From CAZVIK01 sp964627045 (lineage in GTDB: Bacteria > Acidobacteriota > Terriglobia > Bryobacterales > Bryobacteraceae), in assembly GCA_964627045.1 (NCBI GenBank), contig CAZVIK010000003.1, positions 1 through 61,506 on the forward strand: a stretch of 61,506 bases of DNA, written 5' to 3'. Below are positions 8,950 to 17,045 of the stretch, in pieces. Each line of letters begins with the position of its first letter. Position 1 is the stretch's first letter. The position numbers and the translations under genes were made by a program. The notes under the pieces are model-generated. The model saw nothing but the letters and a program-made list of their open reading frames with translations, was not told the DNA's origin and made no database searches.

Positions 8950-11745
8950 ATGAAGTCCTTCGCCGTCTTATTTTTAGCAGCCGGAATCTCGTTTGCGGGC
9001 AGTTTTCAGACCGGACAGGCCGCACGCGCGGTGATTGGGCAATCCCATTTCACCATGCAGTATGCGGGCGGTGCGGTCGGTGGCGCGGGGGGAGTTGCCT
9101 ACGGCGGCGACACGCTATTCGTCGCCGAAGGGAACCGCGTGGGAGCAGGGCCGCTCAAAAACCGCGTCACGGTGTTTCAGAATCTCTCGACGACGCTTCC
9201 CAAGCCGACCGACGAACTCGAATACACGAAGCGCTGCCCGGTGTGTCTGGATGCGGCGTCGTTCGTGTTGGGGCAGAATAACCTCGACGACACAGGCTAC
9301 ACGTCGCCGCCGACGCGCGGTACGCTGCGCACGCCGACGGCCGTGGCATCCGACGGCGTCCGGCTAGCCGTGGCCGACACCGACAACAACCGGGTGCTGA
9401 TCTGGAATTCAATCCCCACCACGATGAATCAGCCTCCGGACGTGGTGGTGGGCCAGACGGATTTCACCTTGGCGACGGTCTTCAATCCGCCATCGGCCTC
9501 GACGCTGCGCTCGCCGCAGGGTGTCTGGCTCCACGGCGGGAGACTGTTTGTCGCCGACACGCTGAACAACCGCGTTCTAATCTGGAATTCGATTCCAACC
9601 ACGAACGGTAAAGCCGCCGACGTGGTGGTGGGGCACAAGAGTTTCACGGTCCCGCCGCAGGTGAACCTGGCCAGCGGAGACCTCGATCCGAAGGCGGACA
9701 ACCTGGTCAGCCCGGTGTCGGTGACCACCGACGGGCAGCGGCTGTACGTGGCCGACCTGGGGCAGAACCGGGTGTTGATCTACAACTCGGTTCCTTCGGC
9801 AAACGGCGCGGCGGCCGATGTGGTGATCGGTCACAAGCTGATGACCGAGGCCAGTTCCAACGATGCTCCGTCGGTCTGCGAAGCGATCGGCGTGGATGAC
9901 GACGGCGAGAACATCTATCCCGCACGGTGCGCGGGCACGCTGGACTTCCCGCGGTTCGCGCTGTCGGATGGGACCAGGCTGTTCATCTCGGACGGCGGCA
10001 ACGACCGCATCCTGGTGTACAACAGCATCCCGCAGGAAAACGGAAAGCACGCCGACGTGATCCTGGGCCAGCCGAACGGAACCGTGAACATGAGCTCGGA
10101 CGGCGCCTACGAGTGGCGCCGGGCGAGCGCCGATTCGGTCCGCACGCCGCACGCGCTGGCATGGGACGGAGAGAATCTTTACGCGGCCGATCCGTTCAAC
10201 ATGCGCGTCCTGGTGTTCACGCCAGCCGAGCCGTCGATCCCCTATACGGGGGTCCGGAACGGCGCGAGCCGCGCGGTCTACGCGGTCGGGTCGGTGACCC
10301 TGTCGGGCTCTATCAGCGCCGGCGACGAGGTGAGCGTCACCATCGGCGACGGCGACAGCGAGGACTATTACGGCAACGTCACCGACGACAACGGCGATGG
10401 CGTGGAAAGCGACAATATCACGTACAGCTACACGGTGACCTCGCGCGACACGCTGGAAACCGTGGTGGCGTCCCTAGTGGATTTGATCAATTCAGGCCAG
10501 GGCCGGAATTCCGACGGGACGTATTTCGAGTGGCCCGGGGGCGACCGGCTGGTATACGCGGCGCCGAATCCCTCGACCAGGGCGATCATCTTGACGGCGC
10601 GTGTGGAGGGCGGCGACGGTGACAAGGTCACTTTGGGCGTCGCGGTCGATAACCCGGATCACACGCCCAAGATCGCGGCGGTCACCTCGGGCACGAACCT
10701 GGCGGGCGGCAACGACGCGGCCAAGATCGGGCCGGGGACGCTGGTGCAGATCCTCGGTGATAACCTCGCCGACCAGGTAGCCTCCGCGCCGGCCGGGGCG
10801 AATCCTCTGCCGAGGGAACTGGGCGGGGTGCAGGTTTACTTCGACGGGATCCGGGCGCCGTTGCTCTCGGTGTCGCCAACGAGTATCACGGCGCAGGTGC
10901 CGTTCGACGTCAGCGACTCTAACGGTGTTAGCGCCTTCGTGCGCGTCCGGTGGAACGACGGCCGGGTGACCGTTACCAACGCTACGGGTGTGCCGATCGT
11001 GGGCGAGAACCCCGGCATCTTCGCGGCGGAGGGCTCCGATCCAAGGATGGCGATCGCGGTCCATTCCAGCGCCTACGCGACGGGAACGGTTTCGGTGGAC
11101 GGGTCGGTTCAACCGGGGGACATTTGCACGGTCAAAATCGAAGACCGGAGTTACTCGTACGTGGTCCAGACGGGCGACACGCTGAACACGATTCGGGACG
11201 CGCTGGTCCGCCGGATCAATGAAGACCCGATGGTGGAGGCCTACCCGTCGTCGATCTGGACGCGGGTGCGCCTGCGGGCGCGCATTCCGGGTCCGATCGG
11301 CAACGACATTGCGATCTCGGCCTCGGCCAACGATGGGGCGGCGGCGGTGGTGACGGCGTTCAACAGCAAGCTCTGCTGCGCCAACGAACCGGGGAGCCTG
11401 GTGACCGAGGACAACCCGGCGATGCCGGGCGAGACGATCATCGTCTACGCCACGGGTTTGGGGTTGATCGTGCCGGACCAGGCGATGAAGCTCGTGCACA
11501 CGGGCGTGGCATACGAAGGGCCGGAGTTCAACACGCCGGTGGCGTTTGTCTCTTCGATGGCCGGAGACCGGACGGCGAACGTGCTGGCGTGCGGGTTGAA
11601 GCGGGGCGCGGTGGGGATCTACGAGGTTCACCTGGAACTGAATCAGGCGCAGCCCTCCGACGCGTTAACGCGCGTCACAATCACGCAGTCGATCTACACG
11701 AGCAACATCGTCACGATCCCCGTGTTGAATCCGTTCGAGCAGTAG
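8950..11745 (+). CDS. Secreted NHL-repeat protein with Solibacter-type C-terminal domain
   Basis: A 931-residue exported protein of unknown function. A Sec signal peptide (about 1-18) precedes five NHL-like propeller repeats to about residue 430, each with NNRVLIWNS or a variant and then ADVVVGQ or ADVVVGH. The C-terminal part is the Solibacter domain TIGR03437, starting near residue 590 (GPGTLVQILGDNLAD, LPRELGGVQVYFDGI, ENPGIFA) and resuming near 812 (IVYATGLG, VGIYEVHLELNQ). Two related modules of about 90-110 residues, marked by GDTLNTIRDALVRRIN and RDTLETVVASLVDLIN, precede and interrupt that domain. Start codon and promoter agree. This gene is the best taxonomic marker in the window. 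It may be an extracellular binding protein. Confidence 0.85.
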   Translation: MKSFAVLFLAAGISFAGSFQTGQAARAVIGQSHFTMQYAGGAVGGAGGVAYGGDTLFVAEGNRVGAGPLKNRVTVFQNLSTTLPKPTDELEYTKRCPVCLDAASFVLGQNNLDDTGYTSPPTRGTLRTPTAVASDGVRLAVADTDNNRVLIWNSIPTTMNQPPDVVVGQTDFTLATVFNPPSASTLRSPQGVWLHGGRLFVADTLNNRVLIWNSIPTTNGKAADVVVGHKSFTVPPQVNLASGDLDPKADNLVSPVSVTTDGQRLYVADLGQNRVLIYNSVPSANGAAADVVIGHKLMTEASSNDAPSVCEAIGVDDDGENIYPARCAGTLDFPRFALSDGTRLFISDGGNDRILVYNSIPQENGKHADVILGQPNGTVNMSSDGAYEWRRASADSVRTPHALAWDGENLYAADPFNMRVLVFTPAEPSIPYTGVRNGASRAVYAVGSVTLSGSISAGDEVSVTIGDGDSEDYYGNVTDDNGDGVESDNITYSYTVTSRDTLETVVASLVDLINSGQGRNSDGTYFEWPGGDRLVYAAPNPSTRAIILTARVEGGDGDKVTLGVAVDNPDHTPKIAAVTSGTNLAGGNDAAKIGPGTLVQILGDNLADQVASAPAGANPLPRELGGVQVYFDGIRAPLLSVSPTSITAQVPFDVSDSNGVSAFVRVRWNDGRVTVTNATGVPIVGENPGIFAAEGSDPRMAIAVHSSAYATGTVSVDGSVQPGDICTVKIEDRSYSYVVQTGDTLNTIRDALVRRINEDPMVEAYPSSIWTRVRLRARIPGPIGNDIAISASANDGAAAVVTAFNSKLCCANEPGSLVTEDNPAMPGETIIVYATGLGLIVPDQAMKLVHTGVAYEGPEFNTPVAFVSSMAGDRTANVLACGLKRGAVGIYEVHLELNQAQPSDALTRVTITQSIYTSNIVTIPVLNPFEQ

Positions 11746-11802
11746 CGGGCGCAAAGCGGGCGCGGCGCGGATTCCGGCGGGGGCGAGACCGCGCCGGGGC
11801 GC

Positions 11803-12090
11803 TCAGCTTGCCGGACGCCCGGACGTGGCCTCTTCCGGGCGATGAGGACGAAACCCGGCGGCGCGGAGGACGGCGCGCGAAGACTCGGCGGCGGCGGGAA
11901 GCACAAAAAAGAAGGCGCCCACGCGCACGCGCTGGAAGATGAATCCCCCGAAGTACTGATCGGCCTCGACGGCGTAATCCACACCGGCGGCGTCAAGCGC
12001 AGCCTCGGTCCTCTTGGCCTCGGAGAGCCGCCTGGCGATGTAGATCAGATCGAGTTCGCGCTCGCCGAAAAAATCCGCGTCGCGCCGCAC
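11803..12090 (-). CDS. Small conserved-looking protein, DUF2007-like
   Basis: A 95-residue protein from a GTG start, one base after the stop of the preceding gene, so probably cotranscribed. The sequence RRLSEAKRTEAALDAAGVDYAV followed by VGAFFFVLPAAA and AVLRAAGF resembles the small alpha/beta DUF2007 fold, in which an element of about 70 residues is compared with an aminoacyl-binding or signalling module. The match is judged by eye. No catalytic residues are evident and function is unknown. Confidence 0.5.
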   Translation of the reverse strand: MRRDADFFGERELDLIYIARRLSEAKRTEAALDAAGVDYAVEADQYFGGFIFQRVRVGAFFFVLPAAAESSRAVLRAAGFRPHRPEEATSGRPAS

Positions 12091-12091
12091 G

Positions 12092-12529
12092 CTAGAGGCT
12101 CCGAATCCGCGCCGCGAACGCGTCGTAGGCGCCGGGAGAGTTGCGGTTCATCCACTGGATGAAGAGATTGGAAGCCGCCTCGAGGTTCCGGTACATGCTG
12201 GGGCTGCCGTAGGCTTCGCGCGCCAGGGGTACCAGGTTCTTCACGCGTTCCCACACCACGAGCATCTCGCCGCCGCTTTGGAAAAACAGCTCGGCGTTGA
12301 GCACGCCAGCGGTAATGAAACTCGCCACCATCTCCCAGTAACTGAGGACCATCCGGTAGTAGGCGTTCTCCTGGGAGCCGGCCGGGCAAACGGCGGCCAG
12401 TTCGTCGAGGTTGGCCGCCTTCACGTTCCGAGTAAACCAGTCCCGGGCGGTCCGCAACTTTTCTTCGCGCCGCAGTTCGTAAAGGCGCAGAACAAGATTG
12501 ACGTCGTCGTAGGTGGCCTGTGCTCCCAT
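12092..12529 (-). CDS. Hypothetical protein, DUF4760-like
   Basis: A 145-residue soluble, mostly helical protein (YDDVNLVLRLYELRREEKLR, then WFTRNV and YYRMVLSYWEMVASF). The LYELRREEKLR opening and the YYRM/YWEMV helices recall small acidobacterial proteins of the DUF4760 kind, but I cannot confirm this. It has no signal peptide or membrane segment. It lies 52 bp downstream of the exported methyltransferase and immediately before the DUF2007-like gene. Confidence 0.6.
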   Translation of the reverse strand: MGAQATYDDVNLVLRLYELRREEKLRTARDWFTRNVKAANLDELAAVCPAGSQENAYYRMVLSYWEMVASFITAGVLNAELFFQSGGEMLVVWERVKNLVPLAREAYGSPSMYRNLEAASNLFIQWMNRNSPGAYDAFAARIRSL

Positions 12530-12581
12530 GCAGACAGGTTAGCAGAGACGGCGGGGCCGGGGACGAAACTTCGACTCGGGA

Positions 12582-13145
12582 TTACCGGCCGGAAGCCGGG
12601 CGCGGCGGAATCGTCCAAAGATGCAACCGGGCGCCGTCCACGACGATGGACCGCTCCGGCTTCCAGTCGCCCATGTCGTGGCTGTGGGATACCACGCGGG
12701 TGCCGGGCTTCAACTCCGCCAGGAGCTTCGGGCGGAGCTTCAGGTTGACCGAAGGCCACAGGAACAGCGTGACGACCGTGGCGTCGCCGATCTTCGCCTC
12801 GAACAGGTCTTCCTCGATGAAGGTGACGCGGTCCGTCAACCCGGCCCGGCGGGCGTTGGCGTTGGATTGATCGATGCGCAGAGGGTCGATGTCGATCCCT
12901 ACGCCGCGCGCGCCGAACTCCCGCACCGCCGCGATGACGATGCGCCCGTCGCCGCAGCCCAGGTCGTACACCACGTCGTCCTTGGTGGTTCCCGCCAACT
13001 TCAGCATGGCGGTCACGACGGGGTCGCTGGTCGGCTCCCAGTGGATATCGGGTTGGCGCTTGGGCTGCCGCCCCACCTGGGAAAGGGCGGGAGTGGCGGC
13101 CGCGGCCAGGCCGGCGGCGACGGCAAAAAAGTCTCTTCGCAGCAT
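12582..13145 (-). CDS. Exported class I SAM-dependent methyltransferase
   Basis: A 187-residue protein whose N-terminus MLRRDFFAVAAGLAAAA is a Tat-like signal peptide ending near ALSQ. A Rossmann methyltransferase domain follows: motif I is VYDLGCGDGRIVIAA, the acidic residue after beta 2 is in GVGIDIDP, and the later strands are FIEEDLFEA and TVVTLFLWPS. It resembles small methyltransferases annotated as protein lysine methyltransferase-like. S-adenosylmethionine is not expected in the periplasm, so export is puzzling; the N-terminus could instead be an anchor. A TAAAAT box precedes the gene by about 25 bp, so it may have its own promoter although it follows the salvage operon. Confidence 0.8.
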   Translation of the reverse strand: MLRRDFFAVAAGLAAAATPALSQVGRQPKRQPDIHWEPTSDPVVTAMLKLAGTTKDDVVYDLGCGDGRIVIAAVREFGARGVGIDIDPLRIDQSNANARRAGLTDRVTFIEEDLFEAKIGDATVVTLFLWPSVNLKLRPKLLAELKPGTRVVSHSHDMGDWKPERSIVVDGARLHLWTIPPRPASGR

Positions 13146-13253
13146 GTGGGTGTTCGCCTCTGCGCCTATTTTACAGGGAAACGGCCCGCGGCTGCGGCGC
13201 GCTTCGGGGCCTTCGGTGGGATGGAGTCCCCGCGTGGCAAGTCTGGCGGGCGT

Positions 13254-14621
13254 CTAGCGTCCGCCGCGGATCTGCTGGCCGTACCTTTCGGCAGCGGCGA
13301 GCACGGCGGTGGCGTCGAGGGTCAACATCTTCCGGTTGCGAACGATCAGGCGGCCGTTCACCATTACGTCGTTCACGTCGCTGCCCTTGAGCGCGTAGAC
13401 CAGTTGCGAGTAGACGTTGTACATGGGTACGGCGTGCGGCGCGTCCAGGCGCACGGTAATCATGTCGGCGCGCTTTCCGGGCTCGAGCGACCCGATTTCC
13501 TTCTCCATGCCGAGGACGCGCGCACCCATGATGGTCGCCATCTCGACGACCTGCACGGCGGGGAGCGCCTGGGGGTCGCGCATGATAACCTTCTGAAGCT
13601 TGGCCGCCAGGTCCATCTCCTCGAACAGGTTGAAGTCGTTGTTACTGCCGGCCGGGCCGTCGGTTCCCAGGCCCACGGCCATGCCGAGCGACAGCATCGG
13701 CAACACCGGCGCCACGCCGCTGCCGAGTTTCATGTTGCTGGACGGGCAATGCGCGATGCCGACGCCGCGCTCGTGCAGCAACCGCCGGTCGGCGTCGTCG
13801 GCCCAGACCGAATGCGCCGCCACGGTGCGTCCCTGGAATATGCCCAGCCGGTCCAGGAGAACTACCGGGCTGGCGCCGCGCGCCTTCTTCGAGTCGATGC
13901 GCTCCTGTTCGGTCTCGGAAACGTGGATGAGCAGGGGGACGTTGTAGCGGTTGGCCAGCGCGCGGGCTTCGACGAGCACCGGGTCGTCGTTGGTGTAGAG
14001 GGCGTGCGGCGCGGGGGCGGGGACGATGAGCGAATCGTTGCGGTACTTCTGGATAAAACGTTCGGTGAAGGCCAGGGCTTCGGCGGGCGTCTTCGAATCG
14101 GGCGAGGGAAAGCGGAGGATGGTCTGCCCGAGCACGCCGCGCAGGCCGGCTTCGCGCGTGGCCTCGGCCACCACGTCCTCGAAGTAATACATGTCGGCGA
14201 ACGTGGTGGTGCCAGAAAGGGCCATCTCCATACATCCGAGGCGCGTGCCCCAACGCACGAATTCGGCGTTGACGTGCTTGGCCTCCGCCGGGAAGATGTG
14301 CTTCTCAAGCCACTCCTGGAGCTTCAGGTCGTCGGCCACGCCGCGGAACAGCGACATGGGAACGTGGGCGTGGGTGTTGACGAGGCCCGGCATCAGGATG
14401 CCATTGGGCGTATCCACGCGATTGCGGGTGCGGAAGCGCCGCTCGATGTCGGCGCGCGGGCCCACGGCGAGAATACGGCCGTCGCCCACGGCGACCGCAC
14501 CGTTTTCGATAACGCGGCGGCCGACGTCCATGGTGACCACGTAGCGCGCGGTCCAGATGGCGCCGGCGGTCTGGGCCGTGAGCGAAACGGCGAACAGAAG
14601 CAGGCTACAGATAAGACGCAT
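13254..14621 (-). CDS. Exported amidohydrolase, MtaD/SsnA-type deaminase
   Basis: Metal-dependent amidohydrolase of the 5'-methylthioadenosine/S-adenosylhomocysteine and chlorohydrolase deaminase group, likely to deaminate an adenosine-type substrate. Of 455 residues, 1-20 form a clear Sec signal peptide. The TIM-barrel metal ligands are visible as NTHAHVPMS, HVSETE, AHSVW and GTDGPAGSNN. It is the fifth gene of the salvage operon and overlaps cdd by 17 bp. Position among nucleoside enzymes supports a nucleoside or guanine-like substrate; other members act on ring nitrogen compounds. The signal peptide is unusual for this family and implies work outside the cytoplasm. Confidence 0.85.
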   Translation of the reverse strand: MRLICSLLLFAVSLTAQTAGAIWTARYVVTMDVGRRVIENGAVAVGDGRILAVGPRADIERRFRTRNRVDTPNGILMPGLVNTHAHVPMSLFRGVADDLKLQEWLEKHIFPAEAKHVNAEFVRWGTRLGCMEMALSGTTTFADMYYFEDVVAEATREAGLRGVLGQTILRFPSPDSKTPAEALAFTERFIQKYRNDSLIVPAPAPHALYTNDDPVLVEARALANRYNVPLLIHVSETEQERIDSKKARGASPVVLLDRLGIFQGRTVAAHSVWADDADRRLLHERGVGIAHCPSSNMKLGSGVAPVLPMLSLGMAVGLGTDGPAGSNNDFNLFEEMDLAAKLQKVIMRDPQALPAVQVVEMATIMGARVLGMEKEIGSLEPGKRADMITVRLDAPHAVPMYNVYSQLVYALKGSDVNDVMVNGRLIVRNRKMLTLDATAVLAAAERYGQQIRGGR

Positions 14622-14988
14622 CGAAAGCCCTCGGAAAAAGGTCCTTCAAGCGCAGGCTCTCCACCTTCCCGCGCGGGTTGGCCAGAATCAGTTCGATGTC
14701 GCCGCAGAACTCCCACAGGATCTGGCGGCAGGAACCGCAGGGCGGAGTCAGGCCCTCGGTATCGGCGGCGATGGCGATGCGGCGGAAACCGCGCACGCCG
14801 TCGCCGACGGCTTTGGAGACCGCCAACCGCTCGGCGCAAATCGTCAGGCTGTAGGTGGCGTTCTCGATGTTGCAGCCGGTGTGGATGCGGCCGGCCTCGT
14901 CCTCGAGCGCCGCGCCGACCTTGAAGCCGGAATAGGGCGCATAGGCATTGTCCCGCGCGCGCAGGGCGGCTTCGATGAGCGGGTCCAT
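14605..14988 (-). CDS. cdd: Cytidine deaminase
   Basis: Converts cytidine and deoxycytidine to uridine and deoxyuridine in the cytoplasm. The 127-residue protein has the zinc site CAER and PCGSCRQ, and the substrate-binding CNIENATYSLTICAER pattern. It is the homotetrameric short type. The gene lies one base downstream of punA and overlaps the amidohydrolase gene, so it is in the middle of the salvage operon. Confidence 0.96.
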   Translation of the reverse strand: MDPLIEAALRARDNAYAPYSGFKVGAALEDEAGRIHTGCNIENATYSLTICAERLAVSKAVGDGVRGFRRIAIAADTEGLTPPCGSCRQILWEFCGDIELILANPRGKVESLRLKDLFPRAFDASYL

Positions 14989-14989
14989 G

Positions 14990-15799
14990 TCAGGCCTCCA
15001 GGCGCGGCACCAACGCCTTCAGGAATCGAACCAGCGTGCCGCGCACCGCTTCGCCGGTTTCCAGCACGTCTGCATGGGAAATCTTACCGGGCCGGATGCC
15101 GGCGGCCATATTGGTGACGCAGGAAACGCCGAGCGCCTTGCAGCCCATGTGATTGGCCGCGATGACTTCGGCGGCGGTGGACATGCCCACCAGGTCCGCG
15201 CCGATGGCGCGCAAGTAGCGAATTTCGGCGGGCGTCTCGTAGCTGGGGCCGAGCACGGCGGCGTAGACGCCCTCTGGCAACGGGATGCCGAGTTCCCGGG
15301 CGACCGCGCGCGCGGTTTCGCGGAAGCCGAGCGAGTAGGCTTCCGACATGTCGGGGAAGCGCGGGCCGAGGGCGTCGTCGTTGGGACCCGCCAGCGGGTT
15401 GGCGCCTTGCAGGTTGATGTGGTCGGAGATCAACACGAGGCTGCCGCGCGAGTATTCCAGGTTGATGCCGCCCGCGGCGTTGGTGAAGACGAACGAGCGC
15501 ACGCCGAGCGCCGCCAGCGAGCGGACGCCGTAAGCCACCTGCGCGGGGGTGTAGCCCTCGTAGAGATGGGCGCGGCCCGCGAGCACGGCGACGTGCGCCG
15601 CGCCGATGCGGCCCGCCACCAAGCGGCCGGCGTGACCGACGGCGGTGGACGGCGGCCAGCCGGGGATCTCGGAGTAGGGGATTTCGGTGCGGTCCGCGAG
15701 CTCTGCCGCGAATCCGCCCAGTCCGCTGCCGAGCACCACGGCGACGGAAGGAACGGGCGCGAGCTTGTGACGGAGGAATTCGACGGCGGGCAGGTCCAT
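14990..15799 (-). CDS. punA: Purine nucleoside phosphorylase
   Basis: Phosphorolyses inosine and guanosine to base plus ribose 1-phosphate. The 269-residue protein is the trimeric low-molecular-weight PNP type: the phosphate site GSGLGGF at the start, GRAHLYEGY, GPSYETPAEIR, GADLVGMSTAAEV, and the base-recognising Asn in CVTNMAAG. It follows the transporter gene by 9 bp. If the exported amidohydrolase makes inosine from adenosine, this enzyme is the next step after import. Confidence 0.95.
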   Translation of the reverse strand: MDLPAVEFLRHKLAPVPSVAVVLGSGLGGFAAELADRTEIPYSEIPGWPPSTAVGHAGRLVAGRIGAAHVAVLAGRAHLYEGYTPAQVAYGVRSLAALGVRSFVFTNAAGGINLEYSRGSLVLISDHINLQGANPLAGPNDDALGPRFPDMSEAYSLGFRETARAVARELGIPLPEGVYAAVLGPSYETPAEIRYLRAIGADLVGMSTAAEVIAANHMGCKALGVSCVTNMAAGIRPGKISHADVLETGEAVRGTLVRFLKALVPRLEA

Positions 15800-15808
15800 G
15801 ACCCAATT

Positions 15809-17032
15809 CTACAGGAGCATGCCGGCGATGCAGGCCGACATGAAGTTCGCCATCGTTCCGGCGGCGACCGCACGCAGGCCGAGGCGGGCAAGGTCCGATT
15901 TGCGGTCGGGGGCGAGCGCGCCGATGCCGCCGATCTGGATGGCGATGGAGCTGAAGTTGGCGAAGCCGCACAGCGCGTATGTGGTAATCACGAAGGAACG
16001 CGGGTCCAGTTGGGCCTTGATGGGCCCGAGCATCTGAAAGCTGACGAATTCGTTCAACACCAGCCGCGTGCCGAGCAGGTTGCCGACCACCGAGGCGTCC
16101 TTCCAACTTACGCCGAGCAGCCAGGCGATGGGCGAGAAGATCACACCGAAGATCTTTTCGAGCGACGGCGGCAGCCATGTGAGCCAGGCCAGGCCGTGCA
16201 GCCAGCCGAGCAACCCGTTCACCAGCGCGATGAGCGCGAGAAAGGCGATCAACATGGCCGCCACGTTGAGCGCCAGGTGCAGGCCGTCACCCGCGCCGCG
16301 CGCCGCCGCGTCGATGATGTTGACGCCGGGCTTCTCGATCCGGATATCGACCTTGCCGGCGGTTACGGGCTTTCCTGTTTCGGGCATCAGCACCTTGGCC
16401 AGCATGATGGTGGCCGGGGCGGTCATGATGACGGCGGTGAGCAGGTGCCGGATCTCGACGCCGGCAATGACGACGTAGGCCGCCATGACGGCCCCGGAGA
16501 CGTGCGCCATGCCGCTGGTCATGACGGTGAACAACTCGGACTGCGTCATCCCGCTGAGAAACGGGCGGATGGTGAGCGGAGCCTCGGTCTGGCCCATGAA
16601 GATGCTGGCGGCGACGTTGGTGGACTCCGCGCCGCTCGCGCCCATGACGCGCTGCATCACCACGGCCATCGCCTTGACGAAGACCTGCATGACGCCCAGG
16701 TAGTAGAGTATCGAAAACAGCGAGGCAATGAAGATGATGATGGGGAGGACTTGAAAGGCGAAGACCACGCCGAACTTGCCGGTCTTGACGCCCAGTTCGG
16801 AAAAGACGAACTGGCTGCCGACTTCGGCGTAGCCGAGCAGCGCGCCCACCGCCACGCTGGCCCATTCGAAGAGCTTGCCGACGCCGGTCCGCAGCACCAA
16901 AAAAGCGAATGCGAACTGTAGGCCCAGGCCCCAGAAAATGAGGCTGGGGCGGATGGCCTTGCGCTTGCTCGAAAACAGGAACGCCACGCCCAGGATCGCA
17001 ACCAAACCGAGCAGACCCGTGTAGCGGCCCAT
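15809..17032 (-). CDS. nupC: Concentrative nucleoside transporter (CNT family)
   Basis: Cation-coupled nucleoside importer in the inner membrane. The 407-residue protein has about eight or more hydrophobic segments. It shows the family pattern in FVFSELGVKTG, the long QVLPIIIFIASLF segment, GQTEAPL near residue 170, TSGMAHVSGAV and the C-terminal GFANFSSIAIQIGG. It is the second gene of the operon, 13 bp after the phosphorylase gene. Substrate range is probably purine and pyrimidine nucleosides, judged from the enzymes encoded beside it. Confidence 0.93.
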   Translation of the reverse strand: MGRYTGLLGLVAILGVAFLFSSKRKAIRPSLIFWGLGLQFAFAFLVLRTGVGKLFEWASVAVGALLGYAEVGSQFVFSELGVKTGKFGVVFAFQVLPIIIFIASLFSILYYLGVMQVFVKAMAVVMQRVMGASGAESTNVAASIFMGQTEAPLTIRPFLSGMTQSELFTVMTSGMAHVSGAVMAAYVVIAGVEIRHLLTAVIMTAPATIMLAKVLMPETGKPVTAGKVDIRIEKPGVNIIDAAARGAGDGLHLALNVAAMLIAFLALIALVNGLLGWLHGLAWLTWLPPSLEKIFGVIFSPIAWLLGVSWKDASVVGNLLGTRLVLNEFVSFQMLGPIKAQLDPRSFVITTYALCGFANFSSIAIQIGGIGALAPDRKSDLARLGLRAVAAGTMANFMSACIAGMLL

Positions 17033-17045
17033 GGGGTGGTCCCGG

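Noticed and set aside
12621..14924. 767-codon plus-strand open frame opposite the methyltransferase, amidohydrolase and cdd genes
   Set aside because: Composition artefact of GC-rich coding DNA; it has no family motif, while the minus strand encodes clear enzymes.
14948..16921. 657-codon plus-strand open frame opposite punA and nupC
   Set aside because: Same kind of antisense artefact, His-, Arg- and Asp-rich with no domain.
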